From contig CACCPA010000004.1 in assembly GCA_902547755.1 (NCBI GenBank), forward strand, positions 62,001 to 126,000: 64,000 nt of DNA, written 5' to 3'. Shown piece after piece: positions 33,801 through 42,001 of the stretch (the stretch's first letter is position 1; each line of letters opens with the position of its first letter). The position numbers and the translations under genes were made by a program. This DNA is from Halieaceae bacterium. GTDB lineage: Bacteria; Pseudomonadota; Gammaproteobacteria; Pseudomonadales; Halieaceae. The notes beneath the pieces were generated by a model. The model made no database searches. It was not told the DNA's origin and saw only the letters and a list, made by a program, of their open reading frames with translations.

Positions 33801-36512
33801 TTGACTCATATTCTTTCTAAAAAGAGAGCTGCGATTCTAGCCTTGGCGGTGCCCCTAGCAATGGGACTGCCTGTACAAGCTATTGCGCAGGACGGCGAGA
33901 TTGAAGAGGTCATCATCACGGGTACCCGTGTTGCTGATCGCTCAGCTGCCGATTCCCCGGTACCTGTCGACGTTATTAGCGGCAGCGAGTTCCGTGACAA
34001 CGCATCAACCGACGTTCAGGACATGCTGCGTACAGCGGTACCGTCTTTTGACGTAAACACACAGCCCATTAGTGACGCAGCGACCATTTCTCGTCCTGCC
34101 AACGTCCGCGGTCTGTCACCTGATAACGTACTTGTTCTGGTTAACGGTAAGCGGCGTCATCGTGGTTCGATCATTTCGTTCCTGGGCGGCGGTATTTCTG
34201 ACGGTGCGCAGGGTGTTGATATCGCTGCTATCCCATCGCTTGCACTCAAGCAGATTGAAGTACTCCGCGATGGTGCTTCTTCACAGTACGGTTCAGATGC
34301 CATCGCGGGTGTGTTGAACTTCTTGCTCCGTGATGACGACGAAGGTTTCGAAGTTGTTACTAAGTACGGTTCTACCTTCGAAGGGGACGGTACTAACTAC
34401 ATGGTGGCTGCGAACTTCGGCATGCCTCTGGGTGACAACGGCTTCCTTAACGTTACCGGTGAAATCCGTGACGTTGAAGGAACAGTACGTGCAGTCGTTC
34501 GTGATGATATTGCTTACCAGATCGCCAATGGCTACTCGCCAGTGACGAACTTCCAGAATATTAACACTTACACAAACGAAGTACCTCAGTACTGGGGCCA
34601 GCCCGATGTCGAAGACGACATCAAGCTGTTCTTCAACTCGGCAATCGAACTGAACGACTCAACCGAGTTGTACGCCTTCGGTAACCATGCTGAGCGAACT
34701 GTAACGGGCGGCTTTTTCTATCGTAACGTTGTCGGTCGCGCAAGCAATCTCACGCCCGGTGCGTCAACAGGGCAGCGTGGCGGTGTCTATCGTGGTCCAA
34801 CGGTAGACCCTCTGACAGGCATGGCTTTGGCAGCATCTGCAGGTGGTGTGCCTTCGGTTTTGGTTGGTGACATGGACGGTGGTAGCAGCTGTATTGACGG
34901 CATCCCACTGGGTGGTCAAGGCGGCACCACACCTGATCCTACGTTCCTTTCACAGGTAACTGCAGACGCAAACTGCTTCTCATTCATTGAAACTATTCCT
35001 GCGGGCTTCGTGCCACGTTTTGGTGGCGACAATGAAGATTCAGCGATTGCTGTCGGTGTTCGTGGTGAGCTCGATTACGGCACAGGCCTGGCCTATGACG
35101 TGAGTGTTCAGCGCGGTTCAAATCGTTCTGATTTCTTCATCCGCAACACCATCAACGCGTCACTGGGTCCAAATACGCCACGTGATTTCGTTCCTGGTGG
35201 TCAGGAGCAGACAGAGACGCTGTACAACGCGAACTTTGTCTACACAATGGACGTCGGCTTTGCTTCCGATTTGAACGTCGCCTTTGGCGCTGAATATCGT
35301 GAAGAAGAGTTCGATCTCTTCGCTGGCGATGCTGCGTCATATGCGCTGGGACCATTGGCCAGCCAGGGCTTTTCATCAAGCTCAAACGGCTTTGGTGGTT
35401 TCCCTGCAAATACATCGGCGTCTCAGGATTCAACAGCGTTCTATGTTGACCTTGAAGCTGACATCACTGATGCGATCACTATGCAGGCTGCGGTTCGTAA
35501 TGAGGACTTCAGTACTTTTGGTGAAACCACTGACTACAAGATTGCGGGTGTTGTTCGACTTACCGACCAGTTCCGTCTTCGCGGTGCCATCTCTACGGGC
35601 TTCCACGCTCCGACGGCAGGTCAGGCAAGCATTACTAACGTAACGACTCAGATCGTTAATGGTGCGTTGACAGATCAGGGTACACTGCCACTGTTCTCAG
35701 CGCCCGGTCAGTTGGCTGCCGACTTCATCGAGAGCCAAGGCAATGGTCGACCTACATTGGGCCCAGAAGAAGCTGATAACTACTCGATCGGTATTGCAGT
35801 AGATTTCGACAATTCTTCTTGGACAATCGACTACTACAACATTGAAGTGGCCGATCGTGTTGCACTGGGTGCCAACATTAACTTCCTTGACGCGTTGAAC
35901 TTCGCAGGCGGCTCAAACTATGGTTCTGTTAGCGATGCGCTAACCGGGCTGAGCGATGCTGGCACAATCAACCGTCAGGAGTTTGTAGGTCTTGAAGATC
36001 TGAAGCAGTTCCGTTTCTTCACAAACAGCTTCGATACTGAAACAAAGGGTATCGACCTGGTAGGAAGCACTGACTTCGCATTTGCCGACGGCGAATCAAA
36101 GGTGACTGTTGCGCTGAACTATAACAAGACAACTGTTACCGATCGGGGAAACATCAACCCCATCAGCGGTGGTCGTGTTGAAGCGCTGGAAGATTTGCTT
36201 CCCAACTGGAAAGGCAACGTCGCTTGGAGTCACATGCAGGGCAACTTCCGCACTATGATCCGTGCCAACTACTACGGTTCGTGGAGATCAACGGGTAACG
36301 GATACAACGTTGGCGCTACCACTCTGGTAGACGCCCAAGTTGCGTATGATTACTCGGAAGAACTCCAGCTGGTATTGGGTGTTGAGAACCTCTCCGACAA
36401 GTACCCAGCCGAAAACCCAGGGCAAGGCGGTGTTGGTCAGCTTTACCCAGAGGACAGCCCATTTGGCTTCAACGGTGGCAGCTGGTACGTACAGGCACGC
36501 TACACTTTCTAA
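33801..36512 (+). CDS. TonB-dependent outer-membrane receptor
   Basis: About 903 residues. No ATG is available; an AGGAG site at 33789-33793 points to TTG at 33801 (7-base spacing) rather than TTG at 33795 (1 base). A signal peptide ends near AIAQ. A TonB-box-like EEVIITGTRV follows, then a plug domain (VRGLSPDNVLVLVNGKRRH, IEVLRDGASSQYGSDAIAGVLNF) and a large beta barrel ending in YTF. The plug sequence is typical of carbohydrate or nutrient receptors rather than siderophore receptors. Ligand is not known. A terminator follows the stop. Confidence 0.9.
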   Translation: MTHILSKKRAAILALAVPLAMGLPVQAIAQDGEIEEVIITGTRVADRSAADSPVPVDVISGSEFRDNASTDVQDMLRTAVPSFDVNTQPISDAATISRPANVRGLSPDNVLVLVNGKRRHRGSIISFLGGGISDGAQGVDIAAIPSLALKQIEVLRDGASSQYGSDAIAGVLNFLLRDDDEGFEVVTKYGSTFEGDGTNYMVAANFGMPLGDNGFLNVTGEIRDVEGTVRAVVRDDIAYQIANGYSPVTNFQNINTYTNEVPQYWGQPDVEDDIKLFFNSAIELNDSTELYAFGNHAERTVTGGFFYRNVVGRASNLTPGASTGQRGGVYRGPTVDPLTGMALAASAGGVPSVLVGDMDGGSSCIDGIPLGGQGGTTPDPTFLSQVTADANCFSFIETIPAGFVPRFGGDNEDSAIAVGVRGELDYGTGLAYDVSVQRGSNRSDFFIRNTINASLGPNTPRDFVPGGQEQTETLYNANFVYTMDVGFASDLNVAFGAEYREEEFDLFAGDAASYALGPLASQGFSSSSNGFGGFPANTSASQDSTAFYVDLEADITDAITMQAAVRNEDFSTFGETTDYKIAGVVRLTDQFRLRGAISTGFHAPTAGQASITNVTTQIVNGALTDQGTLPLFSAPGQLAADFIESQGNGRPTLGPEEADNYSIGIAVDFDNSSWTIDYYNIEVADRVALGANINFLDALNFAGGSNYGSVSDALTGLSDAGTINRQEFVGLEDLKQFRFFTNSFDTETKGIDLVGSTDFAFADGESKVTVALNYNKTTVTDRGNINPISGGRVEALEDLLPNWKGNVAWSHMQGNFRTMIRANYYGSWRSTGNGYNVGATTLVDAQVAYDYSEELQLVLGVENLSDKYPAENPGQGGVGQLYPEDSPFGFNGGSWYVQARYTF

Positions 36513-36533
36513 GCCGATCTGGCATAGACAAAC

Positions 36534-36557
36534 AAAAACCCGCCTCGGCGGGTTTTT
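36534..36557. terminator. Bidirectional intrinsic terminator
   Basis: An 11-bp inverted repeat (A5CCCGCC / GGCGGGT5) with a minimal loop lies between the convergent TonB receptor and amidohydrolase genes. Runs of A and T on the two sides allow termination in both directions. Confidence 0.85.
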
Positions 36558-36583
36558 TTATGCCTACTATTAAGGGGGGCGTA

Positions 36584-38260
36584 TCACATTGAGGAGAACA
36601 CTACTTCGCCCCCAACGATGGTCATAATGGGTTTAGTCGCGAGGATCATGGTTTCATCGACGGTCATAAGATTCTGATCTGTCACCGTCATATCGGCCCG
36701 TTTACCGACGCTGATCGAACCAACCTCGGCTTCTTCAAATGCTGCGTAGGCATTCCAGAGCGTCATCGATTTTAGTGTCTCTTGTCGCGAGAGCTTCTGA
36801 CCGATTTCGTACCCCTCAGCTGGCAAACCTTTGAGGGTCTTACGTGCCACCGACGCGTAAAAATTGGCAACAGGATTGATAGGCTCGACAGGGACGTCGG
36901 TCCCATTTGCGATGTGGACCCCAGCGTTTAGCAGGTCTCGCCACAGGTAGGCGCCGGACTCGATACGCTCCTTGCCGAGTCGATCAATGGCCCAGGGGCG
37001 ATCTGAGCTCATGTGAATGGCTTGAATCGAGGCAATAACTCCGAGCGTCGAGAAGCGATCGATATCGGAAGGGAGCAGATGCTGCGAATGCTCGATTCGC
37101 GAGCGGTGATCCCGCTCGGTAAGCGACGCTTCATCAATGGCCTCGAGCACGACCGTATTGGCTTTATCACCAATAGCATGGGTATTAATTTGCCAGCCAT
37201 GGGTGTTCGACCGATTCATGATTTCTACGAGGCGACTCTCATCGAAGGTCTGAACGCCGGAAGTGCCTGGGTCGTCGGTGTAAGGTTGGTGTAACCAAGC
37301 TGTCCGCGACCCTAATGCGCCATCCATTACGGCTTTAAACGAGCGGATCGTTAAGCGCGAGTTGTCGTCGGCAATTAATGGAGGTCGAGCCAACCAATAG
37401 TCTGTTAATGCCTCATCTTGCGCACTGATCATGGTGTAGATACGCAATTTCAGTTGCTTCGATTCATCGAGCGCAAGCTGTGCCTCGATGTCGGTCGAGC
37501 CGGCCCCAGCATCATGAAAGTTGGTGATGCCCCATTGAAACGCATGTGTTTGTGCGGCAAGTATCGCCGCCTTGGAAGACTCTTTTGATAGCGCAGTGAG
37601 GGAGTGAGCCAGGTCGATTGCGTTCTCATGCAAAATACCGGTGGGGTCGCCTTTGCCATTTTTGACGATGACACCGCCATCCGGCGTTGGTGTGCTGTAG
37701 TTGAGATTCAGTGCATCCATCGCCGCTTGATTAACCAATGCCGTGTGGCCATTGGCATGACCCAAAAAGACAGGGTTATTCGGGCTGACTTCAGATAGAG
37801 ATCGATGCGTTGGGAAGCCATCAACCGTAACGCTCGGCTCCTTTGACCACTTGCTCTGATGCCATCCTCGACCCTTGATGACCTGCCCGGGACTCGCTTT
37901 TGCGGCCGCGTCGGCCACCATTCCGACAATCGTTTGATAGCTGTCTACGCCATTGAGGTCGAGGTTGGTAATGGCCTCGCCGAGACTGCTGAGGTGCCCA
38001 TGGCTTTCAATGAAACCGGGGTAGCCGGTGGCAGCTCCTAGTGCGATGTGACGATGACCAACGCCGGCCTTACTTTGCGCTGTTGCTAAATCACCCACAA
38101 AGGTGAAACGGCCCTCTTCTATGACCACGGCCTCAACCACGCTATTGGCATCGTCTGCCGTGTAAATGGTGCCGGAAACCAGTAGCGTATCGGCAAAGCT
38201 GGTGCGGGCGGTGAGCACTGTTAACATTACAAAAAAAAGGCGAGCGCCATTTCTAACCAT
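36584..38260 (-). CDS. Exported YtcJ-like amidohydrolase
   Basis: 558 residues with a signal peptide (1 to about 23, cleavage near SFA). The metal-dependent amidohydrolase fold is evident: TLLVSGTIYTAD at the start, GFIESHGHLS (HxH), GRGWHQSKW, NFHDAGAG, THAIGDKAN, IEHSQHL and NGTDVPVEP. This is the pattern of the YtcJ/LAF3 group, which hydrolyses amides or formamides; natural substrates are mostly unknown. It lies 102 bp downstream of a formyltransferase-like gene on the same strand. That context raises the idea of formyl-group chemistry, but it is only inference. Confidence 0.84.
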   Translation of the reverse strand: MVRNGARLFFVMLTVLTARTSFADTLLVSGTIYTADDANSVVEAVVIEEGRFTFVGDLATAQSKAGVGHRHIALGAATGYPGFIESHGHLSSLGEAITNLDLNGVDSYQTIVGMVADAAAKASPGQVIKGRGWHQSKWSKEPSVTVDGFPTHRSLSEVSPNNPVFLGHANGHTALVNQAAMDALNLNYSTPTPDGGVIVKNGKGDPTGILHENAIDLAHSLTALSKESSKAAILAAQTHAFQWGITNFHDAGAGSTDIEAQLALDESKQLKLRIYTMISAQDEALTDYWLARPPLIADDNSRLTIRSFKAVMDGALGSRTAWLHQPYTDDPGTSGVQTFDESRLVEIMNRSNTHGWQINTHAIGDKANTVVLEAIDEASLTERDHRSRIEHSQHLLPSDIDRFSTLGVIASIQAIHMSSDRPWAIDRLGKERIESGAYLWRDLLNAGVHIANGTDVPVEPINPVANFYASVARKTLKGLPAEGYEIGQKLSRQETLKSMTLWNAYAAFEEAEVGSISVGKRADMTVTDQNLMTVDETMILATKPIMTIVGGEVVFSSM

Positions 38261-38362
38261 GGGTTTATCTCCGAGGGCGATGAAACATCATGTCGATGAG
38301 TCTAGACGGAAAGCGGTCGCGTTGCAGTCTACGAGGGCTGCTTCGACTTCCGTTCAGATGCC

Positions 38363-39100
38363 TCAGCGTGACTTCTGGATGGGATCTTCAAAAAGACGCC
38401 AGCCGCGCTCTTCGAATCGATCGATGTCATCCGTGGTGGGGAAGCTGTAGTAAGCGCCGGAGGGTAGATCGTCACCCTTGGTTGAAGCGAGTGACTGTAG
38501 TTGATCGACCGCCTCACAAATCTGTTCTGCGCCCGGGCGATAAAGCGATAGGACTTGTTTGAAATAGGTTTCAGATGATCTTGCGGGCTGGGAGCGGGTC
38601 GAGATTAGGGCACCTGAGTCAATTTTTTTATCGGTAATCCAGTGCAAGGTTGTGCCCAGACGGGGCTCCTCATTAAGCAGTGACCAAAAGCTGGCCATGA
38701 CGCCCTTGTATTCAGGTAACAGACCTGAATGCAGGTTAATAATGCCAATGCGTGGTTGGGCGATAGCCTCGGCTTTGAATATTTGCCCGAAACGTATACT
38801 GATCAGGAGGTCCGCATCGAATGCACGAAGCAGGTTCAGATCGCTGCCATTGATGTCAGTGATCTCGATTTCGCCGCAATGGCTCTTGCTGGCCATTGCT
38901 TCAAAGCTCAAGCCGGGCGCTGTCGCAAAGTCTGTCTCTACCTGCCCTAATGCTACCAATCGTGGGTCACGCGTTTGTGATGCGCTGCCCACTCGCTGGG
39001 AGTAAAACATGCCAAGGTCGTGATCGCTGAGCTTAGGAATCAGTTGATTCAGCGCCGCATGAGCATAGATATCGCGATTGTAAAAAAGGCCGATCCGCAC
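38363..39100 (-). CDS. Stand-alone formyltransferase-domain protein
   Basis: 245 residues. The formyl-transferase catalytic triad is visible as N122-x-H124 in INLHSGLLPEYKG and D161 in KKIDSGALI, as in Fmt, PurN and sugar N-formyltransferases. The C-terminal OB-fold of methionyl-tRNA formyltransferase is missing, and the length fits single-domain small-molecule enzymes. It would transfer a formyl group from 10-formyl-tetrahydrofolate to an amine. The divergent neighbour is an APC permease and the downstream neighbour an amidohydrolase. The acceptor is not known. Confidence 0.75.
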   Translation of the reverse strand: MRIGLFYNRDIYAHAALNQLIPKLSDHDLGMFYSQRVGSASQTRDPRLVALGQVETDFATAPGLSFEAMASKSHCGEIEITDINGSDLNLLRAFDADLLISIRFGQIFKAEAIAQPRIGIINLHSGLLPEYKGVMASFWSLLNEEPRLGTTLHWITDKKIDSGALISTRSQPARSSETYFKQVLSLYRPGAEQICEAVDQLQSLASTKGDDLPSGAYYSFPTTDDIDRFEERGWRLFEDPIQKSR

Positions 39101-39186
39101 CGGTAATCTCCACAGTGGTGGCGGCCAGCATACTCTCTCCTTTATGCTCGATCGAGATCTGAGGTCTCTTCGAGTGAGGCAAACAT

Positions 39187-40482
39187 ATGCGCAGCTATTC
39201 TGTTCAGGTGGCTACTGCGGTCGTCGTGGCTAACATGGTGGGCACAGGGGTCTTTACCTCGCTCGGCTTTCAGTTGCTGGAAATAGAGTCGACTGGCGCC
39301 ATCCTATGGTTGTGGGTGTTGGGTGGTCTTTGTGCGCTATGTGGCGCCCTGTGCTACGCCGAATTGGGTGCCCACCACACGGCGTCGGGTGGGGAATATC
39401 ACTTTTTGACTGAGCTGATTCATCCCTATGCTGGGTTTCTCTCGGGCTGTGTTTCAGCCACCGTCGGTTTTGCGGCGCCCATCGCACTTGCGTCGCTGAC
39501 ATTTGGTATCTATCTCGCCACCGCCTTTCCCTCCTTACCGCCAAAGATTACTGCGACAACACTGATCGCGCTCATAGTGTTCATTCACACACGTACGTAT
39601 CGTGAGAGCTCTAGCGGTCAATATTTACTGACATTGCTTAAGCTGCTGCTGATTGCTGCCTTTGTGCTGACCGCATTCGCCGCCGGTAGTGACTTCTCAC
39701 ATCAGGTCACAGGCACTTCACTGCTGAATGCTGGTGAGATCCTGTCCGGTGCGGGTGCGATCGCTTTGATTTATGTGACCTATGCCTATTCGGGTTGGAA
39801 CGCTGCCACCTATATCCTGGGTGAGTTGGAGCATCCTCACAGGGACTTGCCAAGAGCCCTGATCGTGGGTTGTGCCTTGGTCACCGTACTGTATGTGCTG
39901 CTCAACACTGCCTTTTTGACCTCGGCATCTATTTCATCGATGACGGGTGAAGTCGAGGTTGCCTTTATCGTGGCTGAAACTGTCCTGGGAGAAAGCGGTG
40001 CTTTCGTTGTCTCACTACTTCTATCCGGCGTTCTGATCTCGACGGTCAGTGCCATGATCATGGCGGGACCTCGAGCACTTCAGCGTTTGGGACAGGATTA
40101 TCGAGGCCTTGCATGGCTAGGCAAAACCAATAAAGGCGGTCTGCCTACACACGCGATTGTGTTCATGGGATTGGTTGCCCTCGGGTTTCTGTGGACGTCG
40201 ACGTTCGAGCAGATCCTGTTATTTGCGGGCCTGGTAATGGCGGCAAATACGTTCTTCACTGTGGTGGCTGTCTTTGTCAGCAGGAGGCGACGCGCACGTC
40301 GCCCCCGCGACGAGTCGATATTTACCATGCCATGGTACCCGCTTCCCGCACTGATCTTCCTCGCAATCACAGGGTGGACCGTGCTCTACACGGCCATTCA
40401 ATACCCGGTTCAGTTACTGGTAACGGCTGCAGTTATCGCAGCGGGTTATCCCTTTTTTCAGCGAATTCGCTCGGCGCAGTAA
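39187..40482 (+). CDS. APC-family amino acid permease
   Basis: 431 residues with about 12 membrane helices. The first helix carries ANMVGTGVFTSLGFQL, the unwound GTG motif of amino acid/polyamine/organocation permeases, followed by LGGLCALCGALCYAELGA and a central YVTYAYSGWNAATYI. This is the LAT/YfnA-like type and probably imports or exchanges an amino acid. It is transcribed divergently from the formyltransferase-like gene, 86 bp apart, so the two may be co-regulated. Confidence 0.83.
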   Translation: MRSYSVQVATAVVVANMVGTGVFTSLGFQLLEIESTGAILWLWVLGGLCALCGALCYAELGAHHTASGGEYHFLTELIHPYAGFLSGCVSATVGFAAPIALASLTFGIYLATAFPSLPPKITATTLIALIVFIHTRTYRESSSGQYLLTLLKLLLIAAFVLTAFAAGSDFSHQVTGTSLLNAGEILSGAGAIALIYVTYAYSGWNAATYILGELEHPHRDLPRALIVGCALVTVLYVLLNTAFLTSASISSMTGEVEVAFIVAETVLGESGAFVVSLLLSGVLISTVSAMIMAGPRALQRLGQDYRGLAWLGKTNKGGLPTHAIVFMGLVALGFLWTSTFEQILLFAGLVMAANTFFTVVAVFVSRRRRARRPRDESIFTMPWYPLPALIFLAITGWTVLYTAIQYPVQLLVTAAVIAAGYPFFQRIRSAQ

Positions 40483-40687
40483 ACAGGATTGACGGTCCTT
40501 CCGGCCCAAAACTGGTCCCCATATTGTCACTGTGCATAGGATTTTTAGTGAAAGGCGGTCGAATTGAGTTCTGCAGACCTCTTTTTCACAACAGACCTAT
40601 GCCTTAGTCAGTGCGTCGTGTAGTTTTAGTTTCCAAGAGCATCTGGGAACAGGCTCGTCACCTCAATAATTCAAATAGTGGCATTTC

Positions 40688-41992
40688 ATGACTGACTCAA
40701 CTGCCTCGGCAGAAAACGCAAACAATCCATATGCGTCTGCAAAGGCGGCGTATTATGCCCTTGGCATTCTAACGATTGTCTACAGCATCAATTTCATTGA
40801 TCGACAGCTACTTTCGATTTTGCAGGAGTCGATAAAGGCTGACTTGATGCTGAGCGATGCGCAGCTTGGGCTCCTGACAGGTTTTGCCTTTGCCGTGTTT
40901 TACACCTTCGCGGGTTTGCCCATTGCGAGCCTTGCCGACAGGAGTAATCGACGAAACATCGTTGCCATCTCACTCACTATCTGGAGTGGTATGACAGCGA
41001 TCAGTGGTCTTGCTCAAAACTACTGGCAGCTACTGGCGGCGCGGGTCGGTGTGGGCATTGGTGAGGCTGGCGGCAGCCCACCCTCTCACTCGATGATCTC
41101 TGATATTTTCCCGCCCGAGAAGCGCGCCAGCGCCATTGGCTTTTACTCAACGGGCATCAGCATTGGTATCTTATTCGGCTTCTTATTTGGTGGCTGGTTG
41201 AACGAGTTTTTCGGGTGGCGTGTCGCGTTTTTCGTCGTTGGTGTTCCCGGTGTGCTGCTAGCTCTCGTCCTCTACCTCACAGTGCCTGAACCCATTCGAG
41301 GGCTTGCTGAAAACAAGGCATCGACCGGTGACAACCCATCAATGATGACGGTGTTCAAGGTTCTGTTGAGTCGACGCTCGTTCTTGTTCATGGCCCTGGG
41401 TGCAGCGATGAACGCGTTTGCTGGCTACAGCACGGCCAACTGGGTTGCATCATTCATGATCAGAACTCACCAAATGCCAACCGGCGAGCTCGGTACCTGG
41501 CTTGCGCTCATTATTGGTTTGGGCGGCGCCATCGGTGTTTTCGGATCAGGTGTTATCGCAGATAAGCTAGGAAAGAATGACAAGCGCTGGTACATGTGGG
41601 TTGCCGTATGTGCTGCAGCCATTTCAGTTCCCTTCCAGATAGCTACTTTTTGGGTCGACGGTCCCTACGCAGCGCTGATGTGCATGACAATTCCTTCGAT
41701 TCTTGCAAATGCCTACCTCGGCGCGACCATTGCGAGTGTCCACAGCATGGTGGGCCTTAAGATGAGAGCAGTCTCCTCAGCCTTATTGTTCTTCATTCTG
41801 AACATCATTGGATTGGGTATGGGACCCACAACCGTTGGGTTAGTAAGTGATTCACTGGTAGATCAGTACGGCGTTGACTCTTTGCGCTATGCCATGATGT
41901 ACATCATCCCGACCGCCATGTTTATCTCGGGAATGCTCTATATGTTAGCGTCCCGGTATATCAGAGAGGATTTATGGAATGCGCCCGATTAA
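40688..41992 (+). CDS. MFS transporter, spinster-like
   Basis: 434 residues with 12 predicted membrane helices. The family hallmarks are present: NFIDRQLLSILQESIKADL in helix 1, the loop 2-3 motif GLPIASLADRSNRR, GVGIGEAGGSPPSHSMISDIFPPEKRASAIG around helix 5, and a repeat-like second half. This is the spinster/UhpC-related group common in marine Gammaproteobacteria; lipids, bile-acid-like or aromatic compounds are reported cargos, but substrate is unknown here. About 200 bp without other features separates it from the permease gene. A terminator follows. Confidence 0.84.
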   Translation: MTDSTASAENANNPYASAKAAYYALGILTIVYSINFIDRQLLSILQESIKADLMLSDAQLGLLTGFAFAVFYTFAGLPIASLADRSNRRNIVAISLTIWSGMTAISGLAQNYWQLLAARVGVGIGEAGGSPPSHSMISDIFPPEKRASAIGFYSTGISIGILFGFLFGGWLNEFFGWRVAFFVVGVPGVLLALVLYLTVPEPIRGLAENKASTGDNPSMMTVFKVLLSRRSFLFMALGAAMNAFAGYSTANWVASFMIRTHQMPTGELGTWLALIIGLGGAIGVFGSGVIADKLGKNDKRWYMWVAVCAAAISVPFQIATFWVDGPYAALMCMTIPSILANAYLGATIASVHSMVGLKMRAVSSALLFFILNIIGLGMGPTTVGLVSDSLVDQYGVDSLRYAMMYIIPTAMFISGMLYMLASRYIREDLWNAPD

Positions 41993-42001
41993 GGGTGGGC
42001 G

